Positions 10,841 through 19,073 of a stretch of DNA of 64,000 nucleotides are shown here, in pieces. The DNA lies in the NCBI RefSeq assembly GCF_900090285.1, contig NZ_LT607754.1:310001-374000 (forward strand). The letters are read 5' to 3'. Under the pieces are notes generated by a model. It saw only the letters and a list, made by a program, of their open reading frames with translations, did no database searches and was not told the origin of the DNA. The stretch's first letter is position 1, and each line of letters opens with the position of its first letter. The translations under genes and the position numbers were made by a program. The stretch is from Micromonospora inositola (GTDB taxonomy: Bacteria > Actinomycetota > Actinomycetes > Mycobacteriales > Micromonosporaceae).

Positions 10841-12192
10841 TCCTCTGTCGAGATGAACACGTTCTTGACGTCGGTGAAGGCGTGCAGCGCGTCCGGACCC
10901 AGTTCCCGGCCGAGGCCGGAGCGCTTCATCCCGCCGAACGGGGTCCAGTAGCGCACCGACGAGTGCGAGTTGACGCTGAGGTTGCCGGACTCGACCGCCC
11001 GGGCCACCCGGACGGCCCGGCCCACGTCGCGGGTCCAGATCGAGCCGGAGAGGCCGTACTCGGTGTCGTTGGCCAGCCGGATCGCGTCGGCCTCGTCGTC
11101 GAACGGGAGCACCGACACCACCGGGCCGAAGACCTCCTCCCGCCAGTGCCGGTCGGCCGGCGAGTCGGCGAGCAGCACGGTCGGGGCGTACCAGAAGCCG
11201 GGGCCGTCGGGACGCGAGCCGGTGAAGGCGACCTTCGCGCCGTCCACGTACCCGCCGACCCGGTCCCGGTGGGCGGCGGAGATCAGCGGACCCATCTCGG
11301 CGCTCTCCGCCGCCGGGTCTTCCACCCGGAACGCGCGCACGGCCGGTTCGAGGAGCTCCAGGAACCGGTCGTACACCGGCCGCTGGACGAGGATCCGGGA
11401 GCGCGCGCAGCAGTCCTGGCCGGCGTTGTCGAAGACGGCGTACGGCGCGGTGGCGGCGGCCTTCGCCAGGTCGGCGTCGGCGAACACCAGGTTGGCGGAC
11501 TTGCCGCCGAGCTCCAAAGTGACCCGTTTGACCTGCGCCGCGCAGCCGGCCATGATCCGCGTCCCGACCTCGGTGGAGCCGGTGAAGCAGACCTTGCGCA
11601 CCGCCGGGTGGGTGACGAACCGTTGCCCCACCACGCTGCCGGAGCCGGGCAGCACGGTGAGCACGCCCTCCGGCAGGCCGGCCTCGAGGGCCAGTTCGGC
11701 GAGGCGCAGCGCGGTCAGCGGGGTCAGCTCGGCGGGCTTGAGCACGACGGTGTTGCCGGCGGCGAGCGCCGGGGCGAAGCCCCAGCCGGCGATCGGCATC
11801 GGGAAGTTCCACGGCACGATCACCCCGACCACGCCGAGCGGCTCGTGGAAGGTGACGTCGAGCCCGCCGGGCACGGGGATCTGCCGCCCGGTCAGCCGCT
11901 CCGGCGCCCCCGCGTAGTAGTCGAGCACGTCCCGGACGTTGCCCGCCTCCCAGCGCGCGTTGCCGATGGTGTGCCCGGCGTTGCGCACCTCCAGCAGCGC
12001 CAGCTCCTCCAGATGCGCGTCCACCACCGCCGCGAACCGCCGCAACACCCGCGCCCGATCCCCCGGCGCGACGTCCCGCCACGACTCGTACGCGACCTGA
12101 GCCCGGGAGATCGCCACGTCCGTCTCCGCCAGGGACGTGGCCGGCACGCTCGCCACGACCTCCCCGGTCGCCGGGTTCCTGACCTCACTCAC
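10837..12192 (-). CDS. Aldehyde dehydrogenase (PuuC-like, NAD(P)-dependent)
   Basis: The 451-residue ALDH has the cofactor region PWNFPMPIAGW, the FTGSTEVG loop, the catalytic Glu in LELGGKSA and the catalytic Cys in NAGQDCCARSR. Betaine/4-trimethylaminobutyraldehyde-type and gamma-glutamyl-gamma-aminobutyraldehyde dehydrogenases have this pattern. In the operon context it would oxidise the glutamylated aldehyde made from an amine. It begins 114 bases downstream of the ligase and overlaps the SDR by four bases. The natural amine could be putrescine, another polyamine or ethanolamine; the sequence alone does not decide. Confidence 0.9.
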   Translation of the reverse strand: MSEVRNPATGEVVASVPATSLAETDVAISRAQVAYESWRDVAPGDRARVLRRFAAVVDAHLEELALLEVRNAGHTIGNARWEAGNVRDVLDYYAGAPERLTGRQIPVPGGLDVTFHEPLGVVGVIVPWNFPMPIAGWGFAPALAAGNTVVLKPAELTPLTALRLAELALEAGLPEGVLTVLPGSGSVVGQRFVTHPAVRKVCFTGSTEVGTRIMAGCAAQVKRVTLELGGKSANLVFADADLAKAAATAPYAVFDNAGQDCCARSRILVQRPVYDRFLELLEPAVRAFRVEDPAAESAEMGPLISAAHRDRVGGYVDGAKVAFTGSRPDGPGFWYAPTVLLADSPADRHWREEVFGPVVSVLPFDDEADAIRLANDTEYGLSGSIWTRDVGRAVRVARAVESGNLSVNSHSSVRYWTPFGGMKRSGLGRELGPDALHAFTDVKNVFISTEE

Positions 12193-12211
12193 GCCCGCAC
12201 CGTCCCCTCTC

Positions 12212-12291
12212 CCCCGCGATCTTGCAGTTGCGGCCCCGACAAATGCCGCTCACCATCACAAACCGAGGACCCCAAGCGCAAGATCGCGGGG
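12212..12291. repeat. Perfect 14-bp inverted repeat between ligase and aldehyde dehydrogenase genes
   Basis: CCCCGCGATCTTGC at 12212-12225 is exactly inverted at 12278-12291, with a 52-base spacer. It fills most of the 113-base gap between two operon genes. It could be a REP-like or MITE-like repeat or an mRNA stem that sets the ratio of the two products. The AT-richer core differs from its surroundings. Confidence 0.6.
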
Positions 12292-12305
12292 AAGTCGGGG
12301 GCGGG

Positions 12306-13670
12306 TCAGAGGCGTTCGAAGCCACGGGTCAATTCCCAGTCGGTGACGGCGGCGTCGAACGACCTCAGCTCGACCTTCGCCTGGTTGGCGTAGTGGGCGA
12401 CCACCTCGTCGCCGAAGGCGTCCTTGGCGACCGTGGAGGACTGCCAGAGGGCGAGGGCGTCGCGGAGGGTGGCGGGGACGCGCTCGGCGTGCGGGTCGTC
12501 GTACGCGTTGCCGGTGCACTCGTCGCCCAGCTCCAGCTCCCGCTCGATGCCGTGCACCGCACCGGCGACCAGGGCGGCGATCGCCAGGTACGGGTTGACG
12601 TCCGCGCCGGGTACCCGGTTCTCCACCCGCATGCCCTGGCCCTGCCCGACCAGCCGGAGCGCGCAGGTGCGGTTGTCGGTGCCCCAGCGCAGCGCGGTCG
12701 GGGCGAACGAGCCGGGCTGGTAGCGCTTGTAGGAGTTGACGTTCGGGGCGAAGAAGAGGCTCAGCTCCCGCATGGTGTCGAGCAGCCCGGCGAGCACCCG
12801 CTGCCCGGTCACGCTCAGCTTCGCTGGCCCGTCGCCCAGCATGGCCGAGCGGCCGTCCCGGTCGCGCAGGGAGAAGTGGATGTGGCAGGAGTTGCCCTCG
12901 CGGGCGTTCGGCTTGGCCATGAAGGTGATCGACATGCCCTCCTGGGCGGCGATATCTTTGGCCCCGTTCTTGTAGATGACGTGGTGGTCGGCGCAGGCCA
13001 CCGCCTCGTCGTACCGGAAGGCGATCTCGTGCTGGCCGAGGTTGCACTCGCCCTTGGCGCTCTCCGGGGTCAGCCCCGCCCCGGCCATCTCGGTGCGGAT
13101 GCGCCGCAGCAGCGGCTCCACCCGTGCGGTGCCGAGCAGCGAGTAGTCCACGTTGTACTGGTTGGCCGGGGTGAGGTCGCGGTAGCCGCGCCGCCAGGCC
13201 TCCTCGTACGAGTCGCGGAAGAGCACGAACTCCAGCTCGGTGCCGGCGTACGTGGTCAGCCCGTGGGCGGCCAGCCGGTCCAGTTGCCGGCGCAGGATCT
13301 GCCGGGGCGAGGCGACCACCGGCCCGGAGCCGTCCAGCCACTGCAGGTCGGCCAGGAGCATCGCGGTGCCCGGCTGCCAGGGCACCCGGCGCAGGGTGGC
13401 CAGGTCCGGCTTCATCGCGAAGTCGCCGTAGCCGCGCTCCCAGGACGACATCGCGTACCCGTCGACGGTGTTCATGTCGACGTCCACGGCGAGCAGGTAG
13501 TTGCACCCCTCGCTGCCGTGGGAGACCACCTCGTCTAGGAAGTACGGGGCGTGGAACCGCTTGCCCTGCAACCGGCCCTGCATGTCGGTCAGGGCCAGCA
13601 CCACCGTGTCTATCTCGCCGCCCCGGATGGCGACCCGCAGTTCTTCCAGCGTGAGCGGAGCTTTCCTCAT
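12306..13670 (-). CDS. Glutamine synthetase-like gamma-glutamyl-amine ligase (GlnA3/GlnA4/PuuA type)
   Basis: The 454-residue protein has the glutamine synthetase fold: an N-terminal beta-grasp (VVLALTDMQGRLQGKR), metal ligands in TELEFVLF and KGECNLGQHEIAF, the ATP-binding KPNAREGNSCHIHFS, and NRVPGADVNPYLAIAALVAG near the end. It is a GSI-gamma-like member that lacks the adenylylation Tyr loop of true GlnA, as do PuuA and the Streptomyces GlnA3/GlnA4 enzymes, which glutamylate polyamines or ethanolamine. Together with the adjacent permease and dehydrogenases this points to amine use as carbon and nitrogen source rather than to ammonium assimilation. Confidence 0.88.
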   Translation of the reverse strand: MRKAPLTLEELRVAIRGGEIDTVVLALTDMQGRLQGKRFHAPYFLDEVVSHGSEGCNYLLAVDVDMNTVDGYAMSSWERGYGDFAMKPDLATLRRVPWQPGTAMLLADLQWLDGSGPVVASPRQILRRQLDRLAAHGLTTYAGTELEFVLFRDSYEEAWRRGYRDLTPANQYNVDYSLLGTARVEPLLRRIRTEMAGAGLTPESAKGECNLGQHEIAFRYDEAVACADHHVIYKNGAKDIAAQEGMSITFMAKPNAREGNSCHIHFSLRDRDGRSAMLGDGPAKLSVTGQRVLAGLLDTMRELSLFFAPNVNSYKRYQPGSFAPTALRWGTDNRTCALRLVGQGQGMRVENRVPGADVNPYLAIAALVAGAVHGIERELELGDECTGNAYDDPHAERVPATLRDALALWQSSTVAKDAFGDEVVAHYANQAKVELRSFDAAVTDWELTRGFERL

Positions 13671-13690
13671 GGGCGAGCCTCCATCACCAA

Positions 13691-13720
13691 GGTCTACCGG
13701 CCGAACCCGATCATCGTCAA
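13691..13720 (-). promoter_or_regulatory. Putative promoter upstream of the GS-like ligase
   Basis: Minus-strand TTGACG (13720-13715) and TAGACC (13696-13691) are 18 bases apart, 20 bases upstream of the ATG at 13670, followed by a GGAGG ribosome site near 13679. It may allow the ligase and downstream genes to be expressed without the permease. Motif match only. Confidence 0.4.
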
Positions 13721-13848
13721 TGCCCCGGGCGGTGGCCCCGGCAAACGCCGCTCGCCCGACCGGACCCGGTGTGCGTCAATACCGACACGGCGGCGCTGGC
13801 CCCGGACGCCCCGGTCCGCCGGTGACCGGCGGACCGGGACGTCGCGGG

Positions 13849-15441
13849 TCAGGCCGGCTCGTCGGCCCGGGCGCCGTCCGGGGCCGGGCGCGGCGTCGGG
13901 AGGTCGACGGTACGGCGGGGGCCGGTGAACCACTTCCGGGCCGAGGCGTACCACCAGACGGCGACGCCCAGCAGCAGCCCGCCCACCGCGAGCGGCGCGT
14001 AGTTCACCGCCGACCAGCTGAAGTCGGCGTTGCCGGGCACCCCCGCGGGGACGATCGGCAGCACGAAGTAGACCGAGATGATCGCGATCTCGATCACCGC
14101 GATCCAGCCGAGGAGCTTGTATTTCGGGCCGAGCGTCCACGGTCCCGGGACGAACCGGTCCCCCATCCGCAGCCGCAGGAAGATCGGGATGAGGAACGAC
14201 AGGTACAGCCCGATCACCGCGACCGAGACCACCGCGTAGAAGGCGACCGGGATGCCCGCCGAGTTCTTGTACAGGGCGGGCAGGGTGAGCAGCAGGCCGG
14301 CCACGGTCGCCGCGATGATCGCGTGGACCGGGGTGCCGTTGCGGTCCACACGGGACCAGAGCCGCCAGCCCGGCACCGCGCGGTCCCGGCTGAACGCGTA
14401 GGTCATCCGGGACATCGACGTCACGCAGCTCATCCCGCAGAAGAACTGCCCGATGGTGGAGATGATGATGACCGCCTTGAAGAAGAACGGGGTCAGCGCG
14501 GTCTCGAAGATCGCCCCGGAGAATCCTTGCTGCTTGTTGATGGCGTCCACGTCGGTGGCGGCGAAGAGGAAGGCCAGCAGCAGGATCCAGCCGCCGACCG
14601 CCGAGTAGAAGATCGACCGCCAGAGCCCCTTGGCGGCGGCCTGCGAGGCGCCGCGGGTCTCCTCGGAGACGTGCGCGCAGGCGTCGAAGCCGGTGATCGT
14701 GTACTGGGTGAGCAGGAAGCCCAGCGGCAGCACGTAGAACCAGAAGGTCAGCCCGCCGGTGTCGCCGTCGCCGAAGCCCGAGTTGTTGAACCGCTCGGTG
14801 AAGACGAACTGGAAGCTCTGGTGGTGGTCCGGGACGAGGAGCAGGATGGCCACCACCACGGCCGCGCCGGCGACGTGCCACCAGACCGAGACGTTCTGCA
14901 GGACGTCGATGATGTGGTGGCCGAAGATGTTGATCAGCCCGTGCAGGGCCAGGATCACCACGAAGAGCAAGAAGGTCTGGTGCAGCGTGCCGGCCCAGCC
15001 GTCGAAGAGCGCGGACAGGGTGAGGTTGAGGAACGTGGCGCAGCCGTAGTCCACCGACGCGGTGACCGCGACGAGCCCGATCAGGTTGAGCCAGCCGGTG
15101 AACCAGCCGTGCACCGGGCGGCCCATCGTCGCCGCCCACCAGTAGATCCCGCCCGCGGTCGGGTACGCGGAGACCAGCTCGGCCATGCAGAAGCCGATGA
15201 TCAGGATGAACAGCGAGATCAGCGGCCAGCCCCAGGAGATGGCGACCGGCCCGCCGTTGTTCCACGCCTGACCGAAGGTGGTGAAGCAGCCGGCCAGGAT
15301 CGAGATGATCGAGAACGAGATGGCGAAGTTGGAGAAGCCGCTCCACTTGCGGTGCAGCTCCTGTTTGTAGCCGAGTTCGGCGAGCCGTCGGGCGTCGTCG
15401 TCCGTCGGTTGCTCGGCGGTCGGCGCGGGCGTAGTGGCCAC
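13849..15441 (-). CDS. APC-family amino acid/amine permease
   Basis: The 530-residue membrane protein has about twelve TM helices with the APC/ACT-type opening FSNFAISFSIISILAGC and a YPTAGGIYWW motif in TM3, plus the SEETRGA loop typical of GABA/choline/polyamine permeases. It is the first gene of the amine-utilisation operon and probably brings in its substrate. It starts with GTG after a clear GAGGAGGTG site. The 178-base gap to the ligase contains a possible internal promoter. The upstream gap 15442-15727 holds a 12-base palindrome (15534-15545) but no gene. Confidence 0.9.
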   Translation of the reverse strand: MATTPAPTAEQPTDDDARRLAELGYKQELHRKWSGFSNFAISFSIISILAGCFTTFGQAWNNGGPVAISWGWPLISLFILIIGFCMAELVSAYPTAGGIYWWAATMGRPVHGWFTGWLNLIGLVAVTASVDYGCATFLNLTLSALFDGWAGTLHQTFLLFVVILALHGLINIFGHHIIDVLQNVSVWWHVAGAAVVVAILLLVPDHHQSFQFVFTERFNNSGFGDGDTGGLTFWFYVLPLGFLLTQYTITGFDACAHVSEETRGASQAAAKGLWRSIFYSAVGGWILLLAFLFAATDVDAINKQQGFSGAIFETALTPFFFKAVIIISTIGQFFCGMSCVTSMSRMTYAFSRDRAVPGWRLWSRVDRNGTPVHAIIAATVAGLLLTLPALYKNSAGIPVAFYAVVSVAVIGLYLSFLIPIFLRLRMGDRFVPGPWTLGPKYKLLGWIAVIEIAIISVYFVLPIVPAGVPGNADFSWSAVNYAPLAVGGLLLGVAVWWYASARKWFTGPRRTVDLPTPRPAPDGARADEPA

Positions 15442-15727
15442 TGCACACCTCCTCGAGGTGGATCCCCGGTACGAGTGGGCAAAGTGTGGTCCTGCCGATC
15501 AAGGCGGTCAATAAGACGGCCGTGGGAATCTCACCGCCGCGGCGGCTAATTCCGTTGCCGGACCGGCCCTCCCGGCCGCATCCTTGACCCCGTGACCAGG
15601 CCCGATCACGACGGGCCACCGCCGGGCGCTCGGCAACGCCCGGTCCGCGACGGCGCGGGGTGCTCACCTCTCTCTCACTCGTGCGGCGATCCGCCGTACC
15701 TTCCGGGCACCCCGCGCCGCCGCACCA

Positions 15728-16327
15728 TCACGTCGAGGTGCGAGCAGGCCGGCCCCATGCCAGGCACTCCATCCACTCGATCAGTCGGACGAGCGCCGCC
15801 TCGCACTCCAGGTAGTCGAGCTCCGACTCGTCGATCTCCTTCCATATCGCTCGGTACAGCCGATCCAGTGGACCGTGCCGGGCCAGCTGGTAGCCCACTG
15901 ACTCCGCGCCGAACTGGAGGCCGAGATCGAGCGCGGCTCCCAGGCAGTCCGCCGCCATCCCGGAGTGTGGTGCGTAGAGAACGTCGCGGTCGCGGAGTGC
16001 CGCGAGAGTTCCCGTGAAGTCGTAGAGCCCGCTCTCGTCGCCATCCGCCGCCCCGGGCGAGTAGGCGCCGGTCACCTCCTGCCGGAATCTCCCGTAGCGG
16101 GCGTCGCCCGAGAACGAGTGACGGCCGGACCTGGGGAGGTGTGAGATCAGCGTTTCCACGTCTGGAGCCAGGACCAGGCGATCCTCCACCGTCAGGAATC
16201 GATCTGGGTCATCGCCACCCCAGAGGGTGTAGCCCGACAGGACGTCCAGATTCACGGCGACGATCCAGAGCGTCGTTTCGCCGCTGAGCTCCTGGAGGCG
16301 GCTGCCCATCCGGAACCTCGAAGCCAT
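15728..16327 (-). CDS. Hypothetical protein
   Basis: A 199-residue soluble, acidic protein that I do not recognise. It starts with MASRFRMGSRLQEL and contains a Trp/Tyr-rich segment (YTLWGGDD) and a C-terminal helix with CLAWGRPARTST. Base composition is a little lower in GC than its neighbours, and it is flanked by unrelated genes, so it may have been acquired. The size and acidic character resemble some contact-toxin immunity proteins, but no toxin gene is next to it and I do not claim that function. Confidence 0.6.
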   Translation of the reverse strand: MASRFRMGSRLQELSGETTLWIVAVNLDVLSGYTLWGGDDPDRFLTVEDRLVLAPDVETLISHLPRSGRHSFSGDARYGRFRQEVTGAYSPGAADGDESGLYDFTGTLAALRDRDVLYAPHSGMAADCLGAALDLGLQFGAESVGYQLARHGPLDRLYRAIWKEIDESELDYLECEAALVRLIEWMECLAWGRPARTST

Positions 16328-16345
16328 CGACCCGCTACCTCACTG

Positions 16346-16846
16346 TCAGGCGAGCAGCAGCCCGGCCACCCAGAGCGCCGCGATCACCACGCCGGCGAGG
16401 AACTCCACCAGCATGGACAGACCGGCCGCCTTGAGCGCCTGCACGGTGGCCGGCCAGGCGAGCTGGTTGCTGCGCAGCCGCAGCCGTTCCGCGCCCCACA
16501 CCCCGGCCACGAAGCCGATCACCAGGCCGACCACCGGGATGACGAAGAAACCGACCAGCCCCAGCAGGCCCCCGGCCAGCAGGGACGACGTGGGCACCCC
16601 GGTCCTCTTCAGGTTCCGCCCGGGCCAGAGGTACTTCACCACCGTGCCGGCGGCGGCGACCACCGTGGCGGCGACGAGCACCGCCCAACGGCCGGGGCCG
16701 GCACCGCCGAAGAGCGCCCAGACCAGCACCCCGCCCCAGCACAGCGGCAGGGCCGGCAGCCCGGGCACCACCACCCCGGCCAGCCCGGCCAGGATGGCCA
16801 GCGCGGCCACCACCGAGACCACGGCCTGCGTGTCGGTCAGGCTCAC
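16346..16846 (-). CDS. DUF456-family membrane protein
   Basis: A 166-residue membrane protein with five or six TM segments: VVSVVAALAILAGLAGVVVPGLPALPL at the start, then a hairpin and the Gly-rich GLVGFFVIPVVGLVIGFVAGVWGAE typical of DUF456. The function of the family is unknown. The GTG start at 16846 has a good AGGAGGT site four bases upstream and overlaps the stop of the upstream micro-ORF (GTGA 16843-16846). Confidence 0.8.
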   Translation of the reverse strand: MSLTDTQAVVSVVAALAILAGLAGVVVPGLPALPLCWGGVLVWALFGGAGPGRWAVLVAATVVAAAGTVVKYLWPGRNLKRTGVPTSSLLAGGLLGLVGFFVIPVVGLVIGFVAGVWGAERLRLRSNQLAWPATVQALKAAGLSMLVEFLAGVVIAALWVAGLLLA

Positions 16847-16905
16847 GGGACCTCCTGAGTTCGCGACTGCGGGGCTCGCAACACCGGCTCGCTCCTCGCG
16901 CTCAC
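16843..16905 (-). CDS. Repeat-derived 20-codon micro-ORF linking GGDEF-EAL and DUF456 genes
   Basis: Second copy of the micro-ORF seen at 10005-10067. GTG at 16905 overlaps the stop of the GGDEF-EAL gene (GTGA), there are exactly 20 codons, and the TGA overlaps the GTG of the DUF456 gene. The peptide is MSARSEPVLRAPQSRTQEVP. The last codons (CAG GAG GTC) supply the ribosome-binding site of the next gene, so coding and initiation signal are merged. Confidence 0.4.
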   Translation of the reverse strand: MSARSEPVLRAPQSRTQEVP

Positions 16906-19067
16906 GGCACCTCCCCACCCGCGAGCCGGGCACGGATCTGCGCGGCCGGGACCGGCGCGCCGAACCAGCGCCCCTGCCCGGTGTCGCAGCGCAGCGCGCG
17001 CAACCGCTCGGCCTGCGCCTCGGTCTCCACCCCCTCGGCGGTGACCCAGAGCTCCAACGCGTGCGCCAGCCGGACCAGCGCGTCGACGATCCGCTCGTCC
17101 CGATGGTCGGCCGCAACGTCCGCCCCGTCGGCCCGGATCCCCTCGACGAAGGGCCCGGCCAGCTTCAGGCAGTGGATCGGCAACCGGCGCAGGTACGCCA
17201 GGTTCGAGTAGCCGGTGCCGAAGTCGTCGATGGCCAGCCGGACACCCAGCTCGGCCAGCTCCCGCAGGGACCGCAGCGGCTCGCCGGCAGTGCCCATCAC
17301 GGCGCTCTCGGTCAGCTCCAGCTGCAGCAGCTCCGCCGGGAGTCCGGTCCGGCTCAGCGCCTCGGCCACCGTCTCCACGATCGCCGGGTCGTCGGCCTGC
17401 CGGGCGGCCAGGTTGACGCTGACCACCAGCCGCGCGTCCGGGTACGCCCGCCGCCAGCCCTCGGCGTCCCGGCACGCCTGCCGGAGCACCCAGGCGCCGA
17501 GCCGGACGATCAGCCCGGTCTCCTCGGCCAGCCCGATGAACCGGTCCGGCCCGATCAACCCCAGATCCGGGTGCTGCCAGCGGACCAGCGCCTCCACCGC
17601 GAGCATCGTGTCGTCCAGCAGCGAAACGATGGGCTGGTAGTGCAGCACGAACTCGCCCCGGTCCAGCGCGGCCGGCAGGCCGGCGGCCAGGGCCGAGCGG
17701 GCGATGTCGGCGGCGCTGCGCTCCGGGTCGTAGACCGCCCACCGGCCCCGTCCCTCCGCCTTCGCCCAGTACAGCGTGGTGTCGGCGGCCTTCATCAGCT
17801 CCGAGACGCTGGTCTCCGCGGCCGGACACTCCACGATGCCGATGCTCGCCGAGACGGCGAGCTGCTGGTCTCCGACGTGCACCGGGGCGGAGACCGCGGC
17901 CAGGGCCAGCTCGGCCACCTCCACCGCGTCGTCGAGGCCGCCGCCGGAGTCGACCAGGATGACGAACTCGTCACCACCCATCCGGGCGACCAGGTGACCG
18001 CGCCCGGCGACGCAGTCGGCGAGCCGCCGGCTGATCACGATCAGCAGCAGGTCACCGAGGTCGTGGCCGAGGCTGTCGTTGATCGCCTTGAAGCCGTCCA
18101 GGTCGAGGAAGCAGATGCCCACCCGCTGCTCCTCGCCGGCGGTCTCGAACACCTTGCCCAGCGTCTCGAAGAAGAGCGTCCGGTTGGGCAGGCCGGTGAG
18201 CGGGTCGTGCAGCGCCTGGAAGCGCAGCCGCTGCTGGAGCTCGTACCGCTCGGTGATGTCCTCGATCATCGCGACGGTGAACCGGGGCCGGCCGTCGTCG
18301 TACCGGATCAGCGAGACGGCGAGGTCGGTCCAGACGACGCTGCCGTCCTTGCGGTGGTAACGCTTCTCCACCCGGGCGCTGTCGTGCTTGCCCTCGACCA
18401 GCTCCTGGTACAGCTCCCACATGCCGGCCGCGTCGTCGGTGTGGAAGAGCGAGTCGACCGTGATCTCGCGCAGTTCCTCGATGGTGTAGCCGAGCATGTC
18501 GGCGAAGGACTGGTTGACGTCGATGATCCGGCCGTCGATGCCGGCGATGCCGATCCCGATCGCCGCCCCGGTGAACACCGTGCGGAACCGGGCCTCGCTG
18601 TCGCGCAGCGCCTGCTCGACCGCGTCCCGCGCCTGCCACGCCGAGCGGGCGATCCGCTCCTGCTGGGTGAAGGTGCGGTCGCGCAGCGCGCGGGCGAAGC
18701 CGGCGGAGAGCCCGCCCTGCAACGCCGCCACCCGCTCCCGCGCCTCGGGCCGCTCCACCCGGGTGGGCAGCACCCGGGGCAGGAAGTGGCCGCCGAGCGC
18801 GCGTACCGACCAGTCGAGCACGCCGGGCTCGGTGAGGTGGGCCTCCACCAGCGCCCGCCCGACCTCTTCCGCCGCCTGTGCGGAGAACGTCGGGGCGAGG
18901 AGCGCCTGGGCCAGCCGGACGGTGTGCACGAGCAGCAGCCGCTCCGTCTCGGCCGCGCTCAGCGGCACGAAACCGAGCCGGCGGACCGCCCGAGCCCACT
19001 CGGCGGCGTACGCCTGGGCGCCCGGCCGGCTGAAGTCCTCCCCGCCCGGCACCGGCGCGGCGTGCAT
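16902..19067 (-). CDS. PAS-GGDEF-EAL cyclic-di-GMP enzyme
   Basis: The 721-residue soluble protein has an uncharacterised helical N-terminus (1-150), a PAS domain (about 150-280), a GGDEF domain (290-450) with intact MGGDEF, and an EAL domain (460-715) with intact EALVRW, the Asn of SVNLA, ELTES, DDFGTG and TAEGVET. Both active sites look complete except that the usual K-I-D after the DDFGTG strand reads K-L-A. It could therefore make and degrade c-di-GMP under PAS control. It starts six bases after the methyltransferase stop, likely co-transcribed. Direction of net activity is unknown. Confidence 0.9.
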   Translation of the reverse strand: MHAAPVPGGEDFSRPGAQAYAAEWARAVRRLGFVPLSAAETERLLLVHTVRLAQALLAPTFSAQAAEEVGRALVEAHLTEPGVLDWSVRALGGHFLPRVLPTRVERPEARERVAALQGGLSAGFARALRDRTFTQQERIARSAWQARDAVEQALRDSEARFRTVFTGAAIGIGIAGIDGRIIDVNQSFADMLGYTIEELREITVDSLFHTDDAAGMWELYQELVEGKHDSARVEKRYHRKDGSVVWTDLAVSLIRYDDGRPRFTVAMIEDITERYELQQRLRFQALHDPLTGLPNRTLFFETLGKVFETAGEEQRVGICFLDLDGFKAINDSLGHDLGDLLLIVISRRLADCVAGRGHLVARMGGDEFVILVDSGGGLDDAVEVAELALAAVSAPVHVGDQQLAVSASIGIVECPAAETSVSELMKAADTTLYWAKAEGRGRWAVYDPERSAADIARSALAAGLPAALDRGEFVLHYQPIVSLLDDTMLAVEALVRWQHPDLGLIGPDRFIGLAEETGLIVRLGAWVLRQACRDAEGWRRAYPDARLVVSVNLAARQADDPAIVETVAEALSRTGLPAELLQLELTESAVMGTAGEPLRSLRELAELGVRLAIDDFGTGYSNLAYLRRLPIHCLKLAGPFVEGIRADGADVAADHRDERIVDALVRLAHALELWVTAEGVETEAQAERLRALRCDTGQGRWFGAPVPAAQIRARLAGGEVP

Positions 19068-19073
19068 GCCGAC

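Noticed and set aside
10064..12082. Apparent 672-residue fusion ending in an SDR
   Set aside because: The first 414 codons are aldehyde dehydrogenase in the wrong frame; the SDR starts at the GTGA overlap.
17161..17220. Possible loss of EAL phosphodiesterase activity (K-L-A for K-I-D)
   Set aside because: All metal ligands and the catalytic Glu/Lys residues are present; the changed Asp is not one of them as far as I know.
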